Shown: positions 1-9,637 of the stretch, one piece after another
How positions within the stretch are numbered: position 1 is the first letter of the stretch
Layout: each line of letters starts with the position of its first letter
From: Cupriavidus sp. D39
Lineage (GTDB): Bacteria; Pseudomonadota; Gammaproteobacteria; Burkholderiales; Burkholderiaceae
Reading direction: 5' to 3'
DNA length: 64,000 bases
NCBI RefSeq assembly: GCF_026627925.1
Contig: NZ_JAPNLE010000007.1
Location: 747,556-811,555, forward strand
Program-made: the position numbers and the translations under genes
The notes under the pieces: generated by a model
The model's database searches: none
What the model saw: the letters and a program-made list of their open reading frames with translations, nothing else
Told to the model about the DNA's origin: nothing

Positions 1-2180
1 GTCAGCCCAACGGCCTGCAAGCGGTCCTGCTGCAAGGTGAAGTGCAGCGTGGGTACGCGCATCCCCCAGTCAGTGTTGACCGAGCGCATCATCGGGCCGG
101 CGTCCATCACCAGCCGGACATCGGCCGCGATGCGGCGCAACGTCTCCGCATCCGGGCCGGTCACGCGGTAAGCGACCGGAAACGGCGAATACGGGCCGAA
201 CACCAGTTGCGTGACACGCACGCGCGCCTCGGGGGCAAGACCGTCGGCAATGGCCTGGCGCAGGCGCTGCTTCAACGCGTCGCGCTCTTCCTGGCTATCG
301 GTGCGGACTACGATCTTGGCGAACGACGGATCGGGTAGTTCCGGCCCCATCGCGAAATAGAAGCGCGGCGCACCCTGGCCAACATAAGCCGTCACGATCC
401 TGGCTTCCTTCTGTTTGGCGAGCCAAGCTTCCAGCTTTGCAGTGGCCACGCTGGTCTGGTTGATCGACGTGCCATACGGCATCTGCACCTCGACCAGCAC
501 TTCGGGTCGATCCGAAATCGGGAAGAACTGTTTCTTGACTACCGCCATGCCCGCGATGGCCAAGGCGAAAAGGCCCACCACCGAACCCGCGACCAACCAT
601 TTGCGTGTAATCACGCGCCCGAGCAATTGACGGAAGCGGTTGTAGCGCGGCGTGTCGTAAATCGCATCGTGGCCGCCTTCGACCTTCTTGAAGTCGGGCA
701 GCATCTTCACGCCTAGGTAAGGCGTGAACACCACCGCGACCACCCAGGATGCGATCAACGCAATGCCAACGATCCAGAACATGTTGCTGGTGTATTCACC
801 GGCGGTGGATCGCGCAAAGCCATTGGGCATGAAACCGACGGCGGTCACCAGCGTGCCCGATAGCATGGGCGCCGCAGTATGGCTCCACGCATAGGCCGAA
901 GCGGCGATGCGGCTGTAGCCCTCTTCCATCTTCACTACCATCATTTCGATGGCGATGATGGCGTCATCCACCAGCAGGCCCAGCGCCAGAATCAAGGATC
1001 CGAGAGTGATGCGGTCGAAGTTCCTGCCAGTGGCGACCATTACCACGAAGACCACCGCCAGTGTCAACGGCACAGCCGCGGCCACCACCAGGCCCGCGCG
1101 CCAGCCCATGCTGACGAAGCTCACCAGCATCACCACCAGTAGCGCGGCGAAAAACTTGAGCATGAACTCATCGACGGCAGCGCTGATGTTGACCGCCTGG
1201 TCCGTCACCTTGGTCAGGCTCATGCCGAGCGGCATGTCTGCGTTGATGGCGCCGACCTCCTTGTCAAGCGCCTTGCCTAGGGCCAGCCCGTTCCAGCCTT
1301 CGCGCATGACGATGCCCAGCAGCAAGGCCGGTTGACCGCCATTGCGCACCATGAACGTGGCGGGGTCTTCATAGCCACGTTTGACCGTGGCAATGTCCGA
1401 CAGCTTCAACGTGCGGCCTTGCGATACAACCGGCGTATCGCGGATCTTCTGCAGTTCGTCGAACGCGCCGTCCAGACGGACGAATACCTGCGGCCCTTTC
1501 GTCTCTACCGAGCCGGCTGCCGTCAGGGCATTCTGGCTGTTGAGCGCGGCAAACACCTCTTGCGGACTCACGCCCAGCGTCGCCAGCCGGTCATGTGAAA
1601 ACTCGACGTAGATGCGCTCCGACTGCTCGCCGGTGATGTTGACCTTCTTCACGCCGGGCACGTGCAGCAAGCGCTGGCGCAGCGTCTCCGCATCGCGCAC
1701 AAGGGCACGTTGCGCCTCACCCTGCGCCTTCAGCGCAAACAGCGCAAAGGTCACGTCCGCATATTCGTCATTGACCATCGGCCCGATCACGCCGGGCGGC
1801 AGGTTGGCCACCTCGTCGCTGACCTTCTTGCGCGCTTGATAGAACTCCTCCTGGACTTCCGACGGCGGCGTGCTGTCGAGCAGGGTCAACGTGGTGAACG
1901 CCAGGCCCGGCCGCGTGTACGTTTCCGTACGGTCGTACCAGCGCAGCTCCTGCATGCGCTTTTCGAGCTTCTCGGCGACTTGATCCTGCATTTCCTGCGC
2001 GGTGGCGCCCGGCCACGCGGTGATGATCGTCATCACCTTGACCGTAAACGCCGGGTCTTCCGCGCGGCCCAGCTTGAAGAAGGAAATGAGCCCCGCCAGA
2101 GAGATCAAGCAGATGAGGAACAAAGTCACGGCGCGCTCGCGCACCGCGAGCGCCGACAGGTTGAAGCGGCCTTGGCTCAC
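1..2180 (-). CDS. RND efflux transporter permease, C-terminus beyond the window
   Basis: Inner-membrane permease of the AcrB/HAE1 class, which uses the proton gradient to export substrates through an adaptor and an outer-membrane channel. The frame is open from a GTG start at 2180 to the window edge, about 726 codons of a family usually near 1,030. The start overlaps the adaptor stop codon (GTGA at 2177-2180), which suggests translational coupling. The N-terminus reads MSQGRFNLSALAVRERAVT and runs into a hydrophobic first membrane segment, then a periplasmic porter region, as in the family. Substrate cannot be predicted. The class is clear from adaptor, permease and outer-membrane factor lying together. 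Confidence 0.9.
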   Translation of the reverse strand, partial: MSQGRFNLSALAVRERAVTLFLICLISLAGLISFFKLGRAEDPAFTVKVMTIITAWPGATAQEMQDQVAEKLEKRMQELRWYDRTETYTRPGLAFTTLTLLDSTPPSEVQEEFYQARKKVSDEVANLPPGVIGPMVNDEYADVTFALFALKAQGEAQRALVRDAETLRQRLLHVPGVKKVNITGEQSERIYVEFSHDRLATLGVSPQEVFAALNSQNALTAAGSVETKGPQVFVRLDGAFDELQKIRDTPVVSQGRTLKLSDIATVKRGYEDPATFMVRNGGQPALLLGIVMREGWNGLALGKALDKEVGAINADMPLGMSLTKVTDQAVNISAAVDEFMLKFFAALLVVMLVSFVSMGWRAGLVVAAAVPLTLAVVFVVMVATGRNFDRITLGSLILALGLLVDDAIIAIEMMVVKMEEGYSRIAASAYAWSHTAAPMLSGTLVTAVGFMPNGFARSTAGEYTSNMFWIVGIALIASWVVAVVFTPYLGVKMLPDFKKVEGGHDAIYDTPRYNRFRQLLGRVITRKWLVAGSVVGLFALAIAGMAVVKKQFFPISDRPEVLVEVQMPYGTSINQTSVATAKLEAWLAKQKEARIVTAYVGQGAPRFYFAMGPELPDPSFAKIVVRTDSQEERDALKQRLRQAIADGLAPEARVRVTQLVFGPYSPFPVAYRVTGPDAETLRRIAADVRLVMDAGPMMRSVNTDWGMRVPTLHFTLQQDRLQAVGL

Positions 2181-3292
2181 AGACGCACCCCCGCGATGGC
2201 AGTGCTGGCGCCCTGACCCGCCACGCGGACTTGCTGGCCCTCACGCAGCAGTTGTGCGCCAAGCGCGACGATCCGGTCCCCTTGCTTGACCTGGCCCGCG
2301 ACCCGGGCACCTTCATCGCCCAGGCGCACGATGGTGACGGATCGCCACGACACCTTGGCAGGATCTCCCTGGATGACCCACACGCCCGAACCCTTGCCTG
2401 CATCGAACAGGGCACCCAGCGGCACCTGGAGATCGCCTTGGGCGGTGGTGAGCCCATCCGGAATCTGGATCGTCACGGTAGCGCCCAGCGGCGCATTGGC
2501 CAGTTCCCCATCCAGCACATAGCGCGCTTCGAAGGTGCGGGTAAGCCGATCGGCAGCATCCGACAGTTGCCGCAGTGTCGCCGGCACGCTGGTGCCGTCT
2601 TTTCCGAACATTGTGGCTTGTGCGACAGAGCCGATCGCCGGCCGCAACGTTTCCGGCAACTGAACGACCGCCTCGCGGTGGCCTGCGTGGGCCAGACGCA
2701 CAACAGCCTGCCCCGCGTTGACGACCTGGCCGGGCTCGGCCAGCGTTTCCATGACTACGCCGTCGCCATCAGCGATCAGCTCTGCGTAGCGGCTGGCGTT
2801 GCGCGCAACATCGGCCTGCGCTTCCGCCGCGCTCAACTGGGCTTTGGCCGCGTCCGCCGCAGCCTTCGCCTGGTCATAGGCCGAGGCGGAAATTGCGCCC
2901 GTTCCGCGCAGATCGCGGTAGCGGGCTTCGTCCTCCGCCGTCTGTTGCGCACGCGCTCGCGCGGCGCTCACGGCTTCTCGCTGTGCATGTGCGGCGAGCT
3001 TCAGATCGACCGGGTCGACGCGCATGAGCGGCTGCCCGCGCTTGACGGTTTGCCCCGCATCGACAAGGCGTTCCAGCACCTTGCCGGGCACACGGAAGCC
3101 GAGGTCGCTCTGCACCCGGGCAGCGACGATCCCCGTGAATGAACGCGATGCGGAAGCGGCTGGCTGGACGACCGTGGCACGCACCAACGGTGCCTCGGTG
3201 CGCGGGTCTGCAGAGGCCTTTTCGCCGCAAGCGCTCAGCGCGAGCGGAAACGCAAGAACAACGGTAGAGGTAATAAAGCGACGCGAAAGCAT
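2177..3292 (-). CDS. RND efflux periplasmic adaptor (membrane fusion lipoprotein)
   Basis: Adaptor that links the inner-membrane permease to the outer-membrane factor. The 371-residue product begins with a lipoprotein signal peptide ending in the lipobox LSAC (Cys22). It then shows the family layout: a barrel-sandwich start (FRVPGKVLERLVDAGQTVKRG), an alanine-rich coiled-coil hairpin around residues 105-170, the second barrel-sandwich half (DGVVMETLAEPGQVVNAGQ) and beta-barrel domains. It is transcribed after the tetR gene and overlaps the permease by 4 nt. An operator-like palindrome lies 44 bp upstream of its start. Confidence 0.92.
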   Translation of the reverse strand: MLSRRFITSTVVLAFPLALSACGEKASADPRTEAPLVRATVVQPAASASRSFTGIVAARVQSDLGFRVPGKVLERLVDAGQTVKRGQPLMRVDPVDLKLAAHAQREAVSAARARAQQTAEDEARYRDLRGTGAISASAYDQAKAAADAAKAQLSAAEAQADVARNASRYAELIADGDGVVMETLAEPGQVVNAGQAVVRLAHAGHREAVVQLPETLRPAIGSVAQATMFGKDGTSVPATLRQLSDAADRLTRTFEARYVLDGELANAPLGATVTIQIPDGLTTAQGDLQVPLGALFDAGKGSGVWVIQGDPAKVSWRSVTIVRLGDEGARVAGQVKQGDRIVALGAQLLREGQQVRVAGQGASTAIAGVRL

Positions 3293-3335
3293 GAAAGCCC
3301 CATCGACGAGATGATCTGGGCTTTCATTCTGGTTC

Positions 3336-3363
3336 TTGTGACCACTTTAGTCAATGGTCACAA
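3336..3363. promoter_or_regulatory. Operator-like inverted repeat upstream of the RND adaptor gene
   Basis: Perfect 9-bp arms TTGTGACCA and TGGTCACAA are separated by 10 bp. The same motif with the same spacing, one base different, occurs at 4029-4056 before the outer-membrane-factor gene. Two matched palindromes around a tetR gene fit binding sites for that repressor; this is inferred from position. Confidence 0.75.
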
Positions 3364-3378
3364 AGAAAAATCTGCGCG

Positions 3379-3941
3379 TCACGGGGAAAGACTCCGAAGC
3401 ACGAGGCTGGAGAGCAGCCCGGGCGCGCTTTCCGTGTAGTCAAAGCTGTGCTGCAAGAGCAACGGATTCACGTACGGGCGCATGACCAGGTAGATGGCCG
3501 TCGTGGCCTCATCCAACGGCGTCTTGCGCTCGAAGTCTCCGGTCTCCCGACCTTCCTGCAGCACATCGCGCAGCACCTTCTGGATGCGCTCTTCGTAGGC
3601 GATTACCGCTTGCCAGCGCTCAGTCGCTGCCGAGGCCGCGATCTCGTACAGCTTGCGGTCGTGGGAAAACAACCGAAGGCTGGCCTCAATCAAGGCTTTG
3701 AACATGCGCCGGAGCTTCTCCGGCGGGAGTTGGCACCGGCGAGGGCGGCACTCACGTCGGCCTCGATCTCGCGAAGGCAGTTGGCGCAGATCATCTCACC
3801 AATGGCCTGCTTGGACTCGAAGAACTTGTAGATGTAGGCCTTGGAGAAGCCGATGGTCTTGGCCAGATCGGAAACGGCGGTCTTCTCGTAGCCATAGCGG
3901 CTGAAGTGCTCGGTGGCGGCGGCAACGATCTGGTCTCGCAC
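3379..3941 (-). pseudogene. TetR/AcrR-family repressor of the RND operon, frameshifted
   Basis: The N-terminal frame (GTG at 3941) encodes a TetR helix-turn-helix (YGYEKTAVSDLAKTIGFSK then AYIYKFFESK). It runs out of frame near 3725. The ligand-binding half continues in another frame from MFKALIEASLRLFSHDRKL to the stop at 3379. One extra C in the CCC of AACTCCCGCCGG would restore one reading frame of about 188 codons, normal for AcrR-like repressors. Either the repressor is broken, which should derepress the pump, or a base was missed. Palindromes flank the gene on both sides. Confidence 0.85.
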
Positions 3942-4028
3942 GTCATGGTCCGCCGGGCCACGGGCGGAAACGGGGTAGGGGTGGTCTTCATAGGCTCCAG
4001 CTTACGCGAGTCGCGATAGTTGAACAAC

Positions 4029-4056
4029 TTGTGACCAATTTGTATTATAGTCACAA
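4029..4056. promoter_or_regulatory. Operator-like inverted repeat upstream of the outer-membrane factor
   Basis: TTGTGACCA, 10 bp, TAGTCACAA. It has the same arms and spacing as 3336-3363 with one mismatch, and lies 21 bp before the start codon of the outer-membrane factor, in the region divergent to tetR. It probably represses both directions. Confidence 0.75.
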
Positions 4057-4076
4057 AAACCAGATGGAAGACGTCC

Positions 4077-5537
4077 ATGTTGCCAAAACACTCCCTTATG
4101 GCCCTCTTCGTTGCCAGCCTGGCGACCGGTTGTGCCGTCGGCCCCGATTATGTGAAGCCCAATGTGCCGGTTTCGCAACAATTCCAGGGCCAGACGGCAG
4201 TCGAGCAGCGGACAGCCAATGCCGGAGCCGACCTGCCTGCGTGGTGGGCTGGCTTTGGCGATCCGCAACTCACGCGGTTCGTGCAGCTCGCGCTGGAACA
4301 AAACCTGGACCTTGCACAGGCCTTCGCCCGCGTCACGCAAGCCCGTGCGGGCCTTGGCGCTGCCAATGCCGCGCTGCTGCCCTCCGGCAATGTCTCGGGC
4401 CAGGCCGCGCGTGCGTACCAGTCCGTTGAAACCCCTTTGGGCCGCGTCTTGAATTCGCGGCCCGGCTTCGACCGCTACAGCGACGCTTTTGAGGCCAATG
4501 TCAATGCAAGCTGGGAGTTGGACGTATTCGGCGGCCTGCGCCGTGGCCGCGAGGCGGCGTTTGCCGACTACCAGGCCTCCCAGGCGGGTGCAGTCGCCAC
4601 ACGGCTGACCGTGGCTGCACAGACTGCCGACATCTACATCGCCATCCGCGGCTTACAGACGCGCTTGAAGGTGGCCCGCCAGCAAGTACAGACGCAAGAG
4701 GAATTGCTCTCCACCATCAACCTGCTGTACGGCAAGGGACTGGCGGCCGAGCTTCAAGTCCGGCAGGCCGAAGGCGCACTCGCTCAGGTTCGCGCTTCCA
4801 TCCCACAGCTTGAGGCGGGTCTCGATGCGGCGATGAACGCGCTGGATGTGATGCTCGGCTCGCTGCCGGGCACCCACCGGGCGGAGCTTGCGCAAGGCGG
4901 CAACATCCCGGCGGCTCCGCAAATTGCGATCAGCGGATCGCCCGGCGAATTGCTGAGGCGCCGCCCTGACCTCATCGTTGCCGAGCGTCGCCTAGCGGCT
5001 TCCAACGCGCGCATCGGTGTCGCCATTGCGGAGTACTACCCGAAGTTCTCGCTCAGCGGCCTGCTGGGCAGCGCCACATCGGTGGGCGCCGGCAGTCTGT
5101 TCGGCAGCGGTGCCAGTCAATTCGCCGGCGTGCTCGGCCTGCGCTGGCGCCTGTTCGACTTCGGCCGTATCAACGCACAAATCGATCAGGCCAAGGGGCA
5201 AGAGGCGGAGATGCTCGCCGCGTACCGGCTCGCCATGCTGCGCGCCACGGAAGATGTGGAAGACGCCTTCTCGGCTCTGGTCAAGCGCGAGGAGCAAGCG
5301 GCCGTGCTCACGCAAGGCGTGGATTCGCTCGGCCGTGCGCGAAATGCTTCGTTTGCCGCCTACCAGAGGGGTGTCGTCAGCCTGATTGAAGTCCTGCAAG
5401 CCGACGAAAGCCTTTTACGGGCATCAGACGCGCGCGCCCAGGCGCAATCCGAATCCGCGCGCGCCGCCGTCGCGGCTTTCAAGGCGCTGGGCGGTGGGTG
5501 GCAGCCCAACGAATCGACCGCCGTTGCTAGCAAATAG
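4077..5537 (+). CDS. Efflux outer-membrane factor lipoprotein (NodT/OprM type)
   Basis: The 486-residue TolC-like trimeric channel completes the tripartite pump. A lipoprotein signal ends in the lipobox ATGC (Cys19), followed by GPDYVKP, the usual start of mature NodT-family proteins. Two repeated outer-membrane efflux domains follow, with the typical LRRRPDLIVAERRLAASNA stretch and RWRLFDFGRI near the second repeat. Length is normal. It is transcribed divergently from tetR, adaptor and permease, and has its own operator-like palindrome upstream. Confidence 0.93.
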   Translation: MLPKHSLMALFVASLATGCAVGPDYVKPNVPVSQQFQGQTAVEQRTANAGADLPAWWAGFGDPQLTRFVQLALEQNLDLAQAFARVTQARAGLGAANAALLPSGNVSGQAARAYQSVETPLGRVLNSRPGFDRYSDAFEANVNASWELDVFGGLRRGREAAFADYQASQAGAVATRLTVAAQTADIYIAIRGLQTRLKVARQQVQTQEELLSTINLLYGKGLAAELQVRQAEGALAQVRASIPQLEAGLDAAMNALDVMLGSLPGTHRAELAQGGNIPAAPQIAISGSPGELLRRRPDLIVAERRLAASNARIGVAIAEYYPKFSLSGLLGSATSVGAGSLFGSGASQFAGVLGLRWRLFDFGRINAQIDQAKGQEAEMLAAYRLAMLRATEDVEDAFSALVKREEQAAVLTQGVDSLGRARNASFAAYQRGVVSLIEVLQADESLLRASDARAQAQSESARAAVAAFKALGGGWQPNESTAVASK

Positions 5538-5627
5538 TCACTCTGCGGATGAGGCTGCGCATTCAGCACGGCTCGTCGCTCGAACCTCTACCGCAGCACC
5601 GAACCACTCATATCGAAAGAAACTGCC

Positions 5628-6128
5628 ATGTCGAATTCCAAAGTTGTCGTCATTACAGGCGTTTCCTCGGGCATCGGCCGTGCCACCGCGGCAAAGTTTG
5701 CGTTGCGGGGCTGCCAGGTATTCGGCACCGTGCGCAACCTCGCAAAAGCGCAGCCGCTACCGGGCGTTGAACTGGTTGAGATGGATATCCGCGATGAAGC
5801 CTCTGTTCAGCGGGGGATCCAGGCCATCATCGCGCAGGCCAAGCGCATCGACGTGCTGGTCAACAGTGCCGGCGTGACGCTGCTCGGAGCGACCGAAGAA
5901 ACCTCGATCGCCGAAGGGCAGGCGCTGTTTGACACCAACGTGTTTGGCATCTTGCGCACCACACGAGCCGTATTGCCACACATGCGCGAGCAAGGTTCGG
6001 GAAGAATTGTCAACATCAGCTCGGTGCTCGGGCTTTGCGCGAACCTACGCATTTCCGCAGCGTCGCAGCGCGACAGACGCTTCAACCATCGATCGAACTG
6101 CCGCGGAATTCGCCCGTCCAAGCCCTGA
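5628..6128 (+). pseudogene. Short-chain dehydrogenase, truncated fragment
   Basis: The N-terminal part of a classical SDR: TGVSSGIG cofactor motif at residues 10-17, DIRD acidic motif near 53-56, NSAG near 79-82, and the catalytic-serine strand IVNISS near 128-132. Homology stops at SSVLG, about residue 135 (near 6033), before the YxxxK active site. The rest of the frame is unrelated and reads out of register into the following amidohydrolase sequence. The fragment should not be active. It follows the outer-membrane-factor gene by about 90 bp. Confidence 0.8.
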
Positions 6129-7368
6129 CTACCTGCGGCGGAGAGCTGCTGGCGGAACTCGAAACGATCTACAAGGACATCCACCAGCACCCAGAACTGT
6201 CGATGCAAGAGGTTCGCACCGCCAAGCTCGCGGCCGATTACATCGAAACGCTGGGCTACGAGGTGACGCGCGCGGTGGGCGTCACAGGCGTCGTTGGCGT
6301 GTTGCGCAATGGCGAAGGCCCTACCGCGATGTTGCGTGCCGACATGGATGCACTACCCATGGCGGAAAATACCGGCTTGCCCTATGCCAGTATCGTCAAG
6401 GCAAGAGATGAAGATGGTGTGTAGGTAGGCGTGGCCCACTCCTGCGGGCACGACCTGCACGTGACCTGGTTGATGGGGACATCGCGCACTTTTGCAGAGC
6501 ATCGCGACGCCTGGAAAGGCACTGTCATGCTCGTGTTCCAGCCCGGCGAGGAAGTGGGCCGGGGTGCAACGAGCATGGTTCAGGATTGGGGGCAGGGGCG
6601 CTTCCCCAAGCCGGACATTATCTTGGGGCAGCACGTGATGGTAGGACTGAGTGGAACGGTCTGCTACCGCCCAGGTGTCATCCTGTCAGCCGGTGACAGC
6701 TTGAAGATCAAACTATTCGGTCGCGGGTCACATGGCTCACAGCCGCAGACCGCCATCGATCCGGTGATCATGGCCGCCGCCACCACATTGCGCCTGCAAA
6801 CCATCGTTTCGCGTGAAATCTCGCCGCTGGACAATGCAGTGTTGACCATTGGCTCGCTGCAGGCCGGCACCAAGGAAAACATCATTCCTGACGAAGCCAC
6901 GATCAAGCTCAATATGCGCACCTTCGACGAAGATGTGCGCGAGTACATGCTGTCGTCCGTCAAGCGAATTTGCTGCGCTGAGTGCGATGCCTCCAAGGCC
7001 GAGCGGCCGCCCGAGTTCACCACCCTCAGCAGTTACCCACTAACCGAAAACGACGATGCCTCGACCCAGAAGATCGCGGCAGCCGTCAAAGCGCAGTTTG
7101 GCGACCAGGCCTATGAGACAGCACCGGCGTCGGCCAGCGAAGACTTCAGCATCTTCGGGCGTACGTGGAATGTGCCATACGTTTTCTGGTTCATCGGCGG
7201 TACCGACCCCAGTGTGTATGCACAGGCCAGAGGGAAAAGCAAATCAATAAGATACCGAGCAATCATTCGCCCAAGTTCGCGCCGGTCATCCACCCGACGC
7301 TGGAAACGGGGCTGCAGGCCATGCTGACGGCGGCGTCTGCGTGGCTTTGCGGTCATCGAGCGGCATGA
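6034..7368 (+). pseudogene. M20-family amidohydrolase (hippurate-hydrolase type), degraded
   Basis: Remnant of a zinc or manganese amidohydrolase that cleaves N-acyl amino acids or similar amides. The N-terminal motif IYKDIHQHPELSMQEVRTA, the metal motif ADMDALP and HSCGHDLH are all visible. A TAG at 6422-6424 interrupts the frame just before VGVAHSCGHDLH, where relatives normally have a sense codon. Near 7230 a one-base shift moves the C-terminus (IPSNHSPKFAPVIHPTLETG) into another frame ending at 7368. The N-terminus is replaced by the SDR fusion point near 6033. Its stop overlaps the next start as ATGA. Confidence 0.85.
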
Positions 7369-7991
7369 TGGAACACAGTCTCTTTGTCCTGGTCGACCTG
7401 TTCGGTACCTTCGCTTTTGCAGTCAGCGGTGCTCTTGCCGCTGAACAGAAGCGCCTCGATCTGTTCGGTGTCGTCGCGATCAGCTATATGACGGCCTGTG
7501 GCGGAGGAATCGTTCGGGATCTCTGCCTAGGCTCGTTACCGCCGGTGGGCATTTCAGATTGGCGGTATCTCGCGACCTCGGTGTTTGCCTCGGCGATGGC
7601 AATCTGGGCGCGTCCAATCGTTGACCACCTTAAGCATCCTGTCGTTTTTTTTGATTCGCTTGGACTGGGCTTCTTTGCGGTCGTTGGTGCACATAAGGCG
7701 CTGCTGCTTGGCCACAACATCGAGGTTGCCATCGTTCTCGGCATGGTGACTGCTGTCGGCGGTGGCGTGGTGAGGGATGTGGTGCTCAATCGCGTACCGA
7801 TCATCCTGCAGAAGGAAATCTATGCGCTCGCCGCACTGGTTGGCGCAGCCATACAAGTTCTTGGACAATTCATGGAATGGAGGGTAGCAGTCACGCCTTG
7901 GTTTGCGGCGTCGATCTGCTTCGCAATCCGCCTGCTTGCCCTGCGCTATTCCTGGAGCCTTCCTGTTGTCCATAAGACGGATGTGGCGTAG
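7365..7991 (+). CDS. TRIC/YicG-type trimeric cation-channel family membrane protein
   Basis: A 208-residue inner-membrane protein of the UPF0126 family, now known as bacterial TRIC channels. Two internal repeats each carry the signature glycine motif: GGGIVRD near residues 46-52 and GGGVVRD about 85 residues later. About seven hydrophobic segments fit the family. Two adjacent ATG codons (7365 and 7368) are possible starts; the first overlaps the stop of the decayed amidohydrolase. Physiological ion and role are unknown. It appears intact. Confidence 0.85.
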   Translation: MMEHSLFVLVDLFGTFAFAVSGALAAEQKRLDLFGVVAISYMTACGGGIVRDLCLGSLPPVGISDWRYLATSVFASAMAIWARPIVDHLKHPVVFFDSLGLGFFAVVGAHKALLLGHNIEVAIVLGMVTAVGGGVVRDVVLNRVPIILQKEIYALAALVGAAIQVLGQFMEWRVAVTPWFAASICFAIRLLALRYSWSLPVVHKTDVA

Positions 7992-8095
7992 TCAGGGCAC
8001 TGTCAACTTGCCGGTATTGAAGCGGGACGATCTTGCGAGGCACGGAACAGGAACGAAGCACCCCTAAGAAGAATCTGGCTGTGGCCTAGTCACAC

Positions 8096-8202
8096 CGCTT
8101 CTGCAACAGGATGTCCCGTTCGGCGCCGTGCTCGTCGACCGCCCGCCACTGTGGCCTCGTGAGGCGGCGGTGGCGGACCCGACGGATGAGAGCCCGTTTG
8201 AT
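8096..8202 (-). pseudogene. IS6-family transposase remnant
   Basis: One frame on the minus strand reads RRVRHRRLTRPQWRAVDEH followed by GAERDILLQKRCD and a stop. The core resembles the WRAVDxHG/LDxLLQxRR strand of IS6/IS26-type transposases. Only about 35 residues remain. It directly abuts another IS remnant. Confidence 0.5.
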
Positions 8203-8205
8203 AAT

Positions 8206-8316
8206 TCAAGGATGGGCGATTCTGCGTAGCAGCAGCCTGCCCATTGCTATATAGACCATGGCCTCGGACACATCAGAACGCCGCTCGTAGTCCCTGTTGA
8301 GGACCGTTAATTCTGG
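8206..8316 (-). pseudogene. IS5-family transposase C-terminal remnant
   Basis: The minus strand encodes RDYERRSDVSEAMVYIAMG followed by RLLLRRIAHP and a stop. This is the usual C-terminal end of IS5-group transposases. No DDE residues remain. Confidence 0.6.
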
Positions 8317-8512
8317 TTCTCAACACCTGGATCGAGATGCGCGCGGAGGTTCTCCGATAGCCTCAGTACGCAATGCTCGCACTTTCTGCCGGATTTGCCC
8401 TCCCTGTTTTTTTGGCTACTCCCTTGAGGTGAACGAAGCCCATCTTGGTCTCCTTCCGAATGCCATGAAGGCGCTGTTCCACCCACGAGCCAAGCCATTT
8501 CCGCAGGCGTGC
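8317..8512. other. Unassigned spacer between IS remnants and the fic gene
   Basis: The minus strand has a short open stretch including LRKWLGSWVEQRLHGIRKE and MGFVHLKGVAKKTGRA that I do not recognise. It may be another decayed coding fragment; nothing else is evident. Confidence 0.3.
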
Positions 8513-9637
8513 CTACCCGGATAGGTCGTTCAACTCATAGCTGGTGCTGCGCCCGCCCGCATCCGATTTCCGCAATACGCCACGCGCGAGCAACTCAGTG
8601 ATGTCGCGCAGCGCGGTGTCTGGCGAGCATTTGGCGATCGCCGCCCACTTGGAGCTGGTGAGCTTGCCTTCGAAGCCATCGAGCAGTCGGTTGAGCAGTT
8701 TCACTTGCCGCTCGTTCAGTGGCGTGGTCGCCCAGCGCTGCCAGAACCGGGTCTTGACCAGCACAGCATCAAGGGTGTCCTGCGCCTGATCGACGGCGCG
8801 ATGCAGCGTATCGAGGAACCAGGCCAGCCAATTGGTGACATCCATCGACCGCTTCTGGGTCCGCTCCAGGATATCGTAGTAGGCCTGGCGCTCCCGCTGG
8901 ATCTGCGCCGACAGGCTGTAGAAACGCTGCGGGCTGCCATCGGCGCGCGCCAGCAGCAGGTCGCCGATCGCACGGGCTATACGGCCGTTGCCGTCGTCAA
9001 ACGGATGCAAGGTGACGAGCCACAAATGGCCGAGGCCTGCCTTGAGCAGAGGCGGATCGTTCGACGCACCATTGACCCAGTCGAGAAATCGGCTCGTTTC
9101 AGCTTCCAGGCGATTGGCTGGCGGCGCTTCGAAATGCACACGTTGTCGGCCGATGGGGCCGGACACCACCTGCATCGGACCGCTGATGTCGTCACGCCAG
9201 CCTCCAATCTTGATCCGGGCAAGGCCGGAGTAGCCGGTGGGAAACAGCGCGGCATGCCAGCCAAACAATCGCTCCCGGGTGACCGGTGCAAGGCAATTGG
9301 TGGTCGCGTCGAGTACCATTTCAACCACGCCTTCGACGTGACGATCGACCGGGGCTAGTGCGCCGATGTCCACGCCCAAGCGGCGGGCGATGGACGAACG
9401 CACGGATGCGACGCTGAGCTGTTCGCCCTCGATCTCGCTGGTCTTTACCACATCCTCGGTGAGCGCCGCAAGACTCGCCTGATCGCGCAGAGCCATGCCA
9501 ACATCAGCCAAGCGCCCCATCAGCAGTCCTTGGGCGCGACTAACCTCGGCCATAGGCACTGCCAGGGCCGCCAGATCGTAGTGCCAGCTTGGCCAGTCAC
9601 TGGCCTGCCAGATGTATGTGTAATCTCCGCTTTCCAT
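8513..9637 (-). CDS. Fic-domain protein with N-terminal inhibitory helix
   Basis: Fic proteins transfer AMP or another nucleotide moiety onto target proteins. The 374-residue product has the catalytic motif HPFDDGNGR at residues 211-219, a full match to HxFxxGNGR. The inhibitory motif TSEIEG at residues 66-71 matches (S/T)xxxE(G/N) and should block ATP binding, making this a class II, self-inhibited Fic. The N-terminus (YTYIWQASDWPSWHYD) resembles DUF4172, and the C-terminus looks like a winged helix (LTSSKWAAIAKCSPDTALRD). No separate antitoxin gene is adjacent. A 10-bp palindrome spans the start codon, suggesting autoregulation. Confidence 0.9.
   Translation of the reverse strand: MESGDYTYIWQASDWPSWHYDLAALAVPMAEVSRAQGLLMGRLADVGMALRDQASLAALTEDVVKTSEIEGEQLSVASVRSSIARRLGVDIGALAPVDRHVEGVVEMVLDATTNCLAPVTRERLFGWHAALFPTGYSGLARIKIGGWRDDISGPMQVVSGPIGRQRVHFEAPPANRLEAETSRFLDWVNGASNDPPLLKAGLGHLWLVTLHPFDDGNGRIARAIGDLLLARADGSPQRFYSLSAQIQRERQAYYDILERTQKRSMDVTNWLAWFLDTLHRAVDQAQDTLDAVLVKTRFWQRWATTPLNERQVKLLNRLLDGFEGKLTSSKWAAIAKCSPDTALRDITELLARGVLRKSDAGGRSTSYELNDLSG

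Noticed and set aside
2231..3142. 303-codon frame opposite the RND adaptor gene
   Set aside because: Lies entirely against a well-supported gene, with no motif or ribosome-binding site.
8513..9637. Class I Fic toxin with separate antitoxin
   Set aside because: The inhibitory motif TSEIEG is inside the protein itself, and no small antitoxin gene is adjacent.
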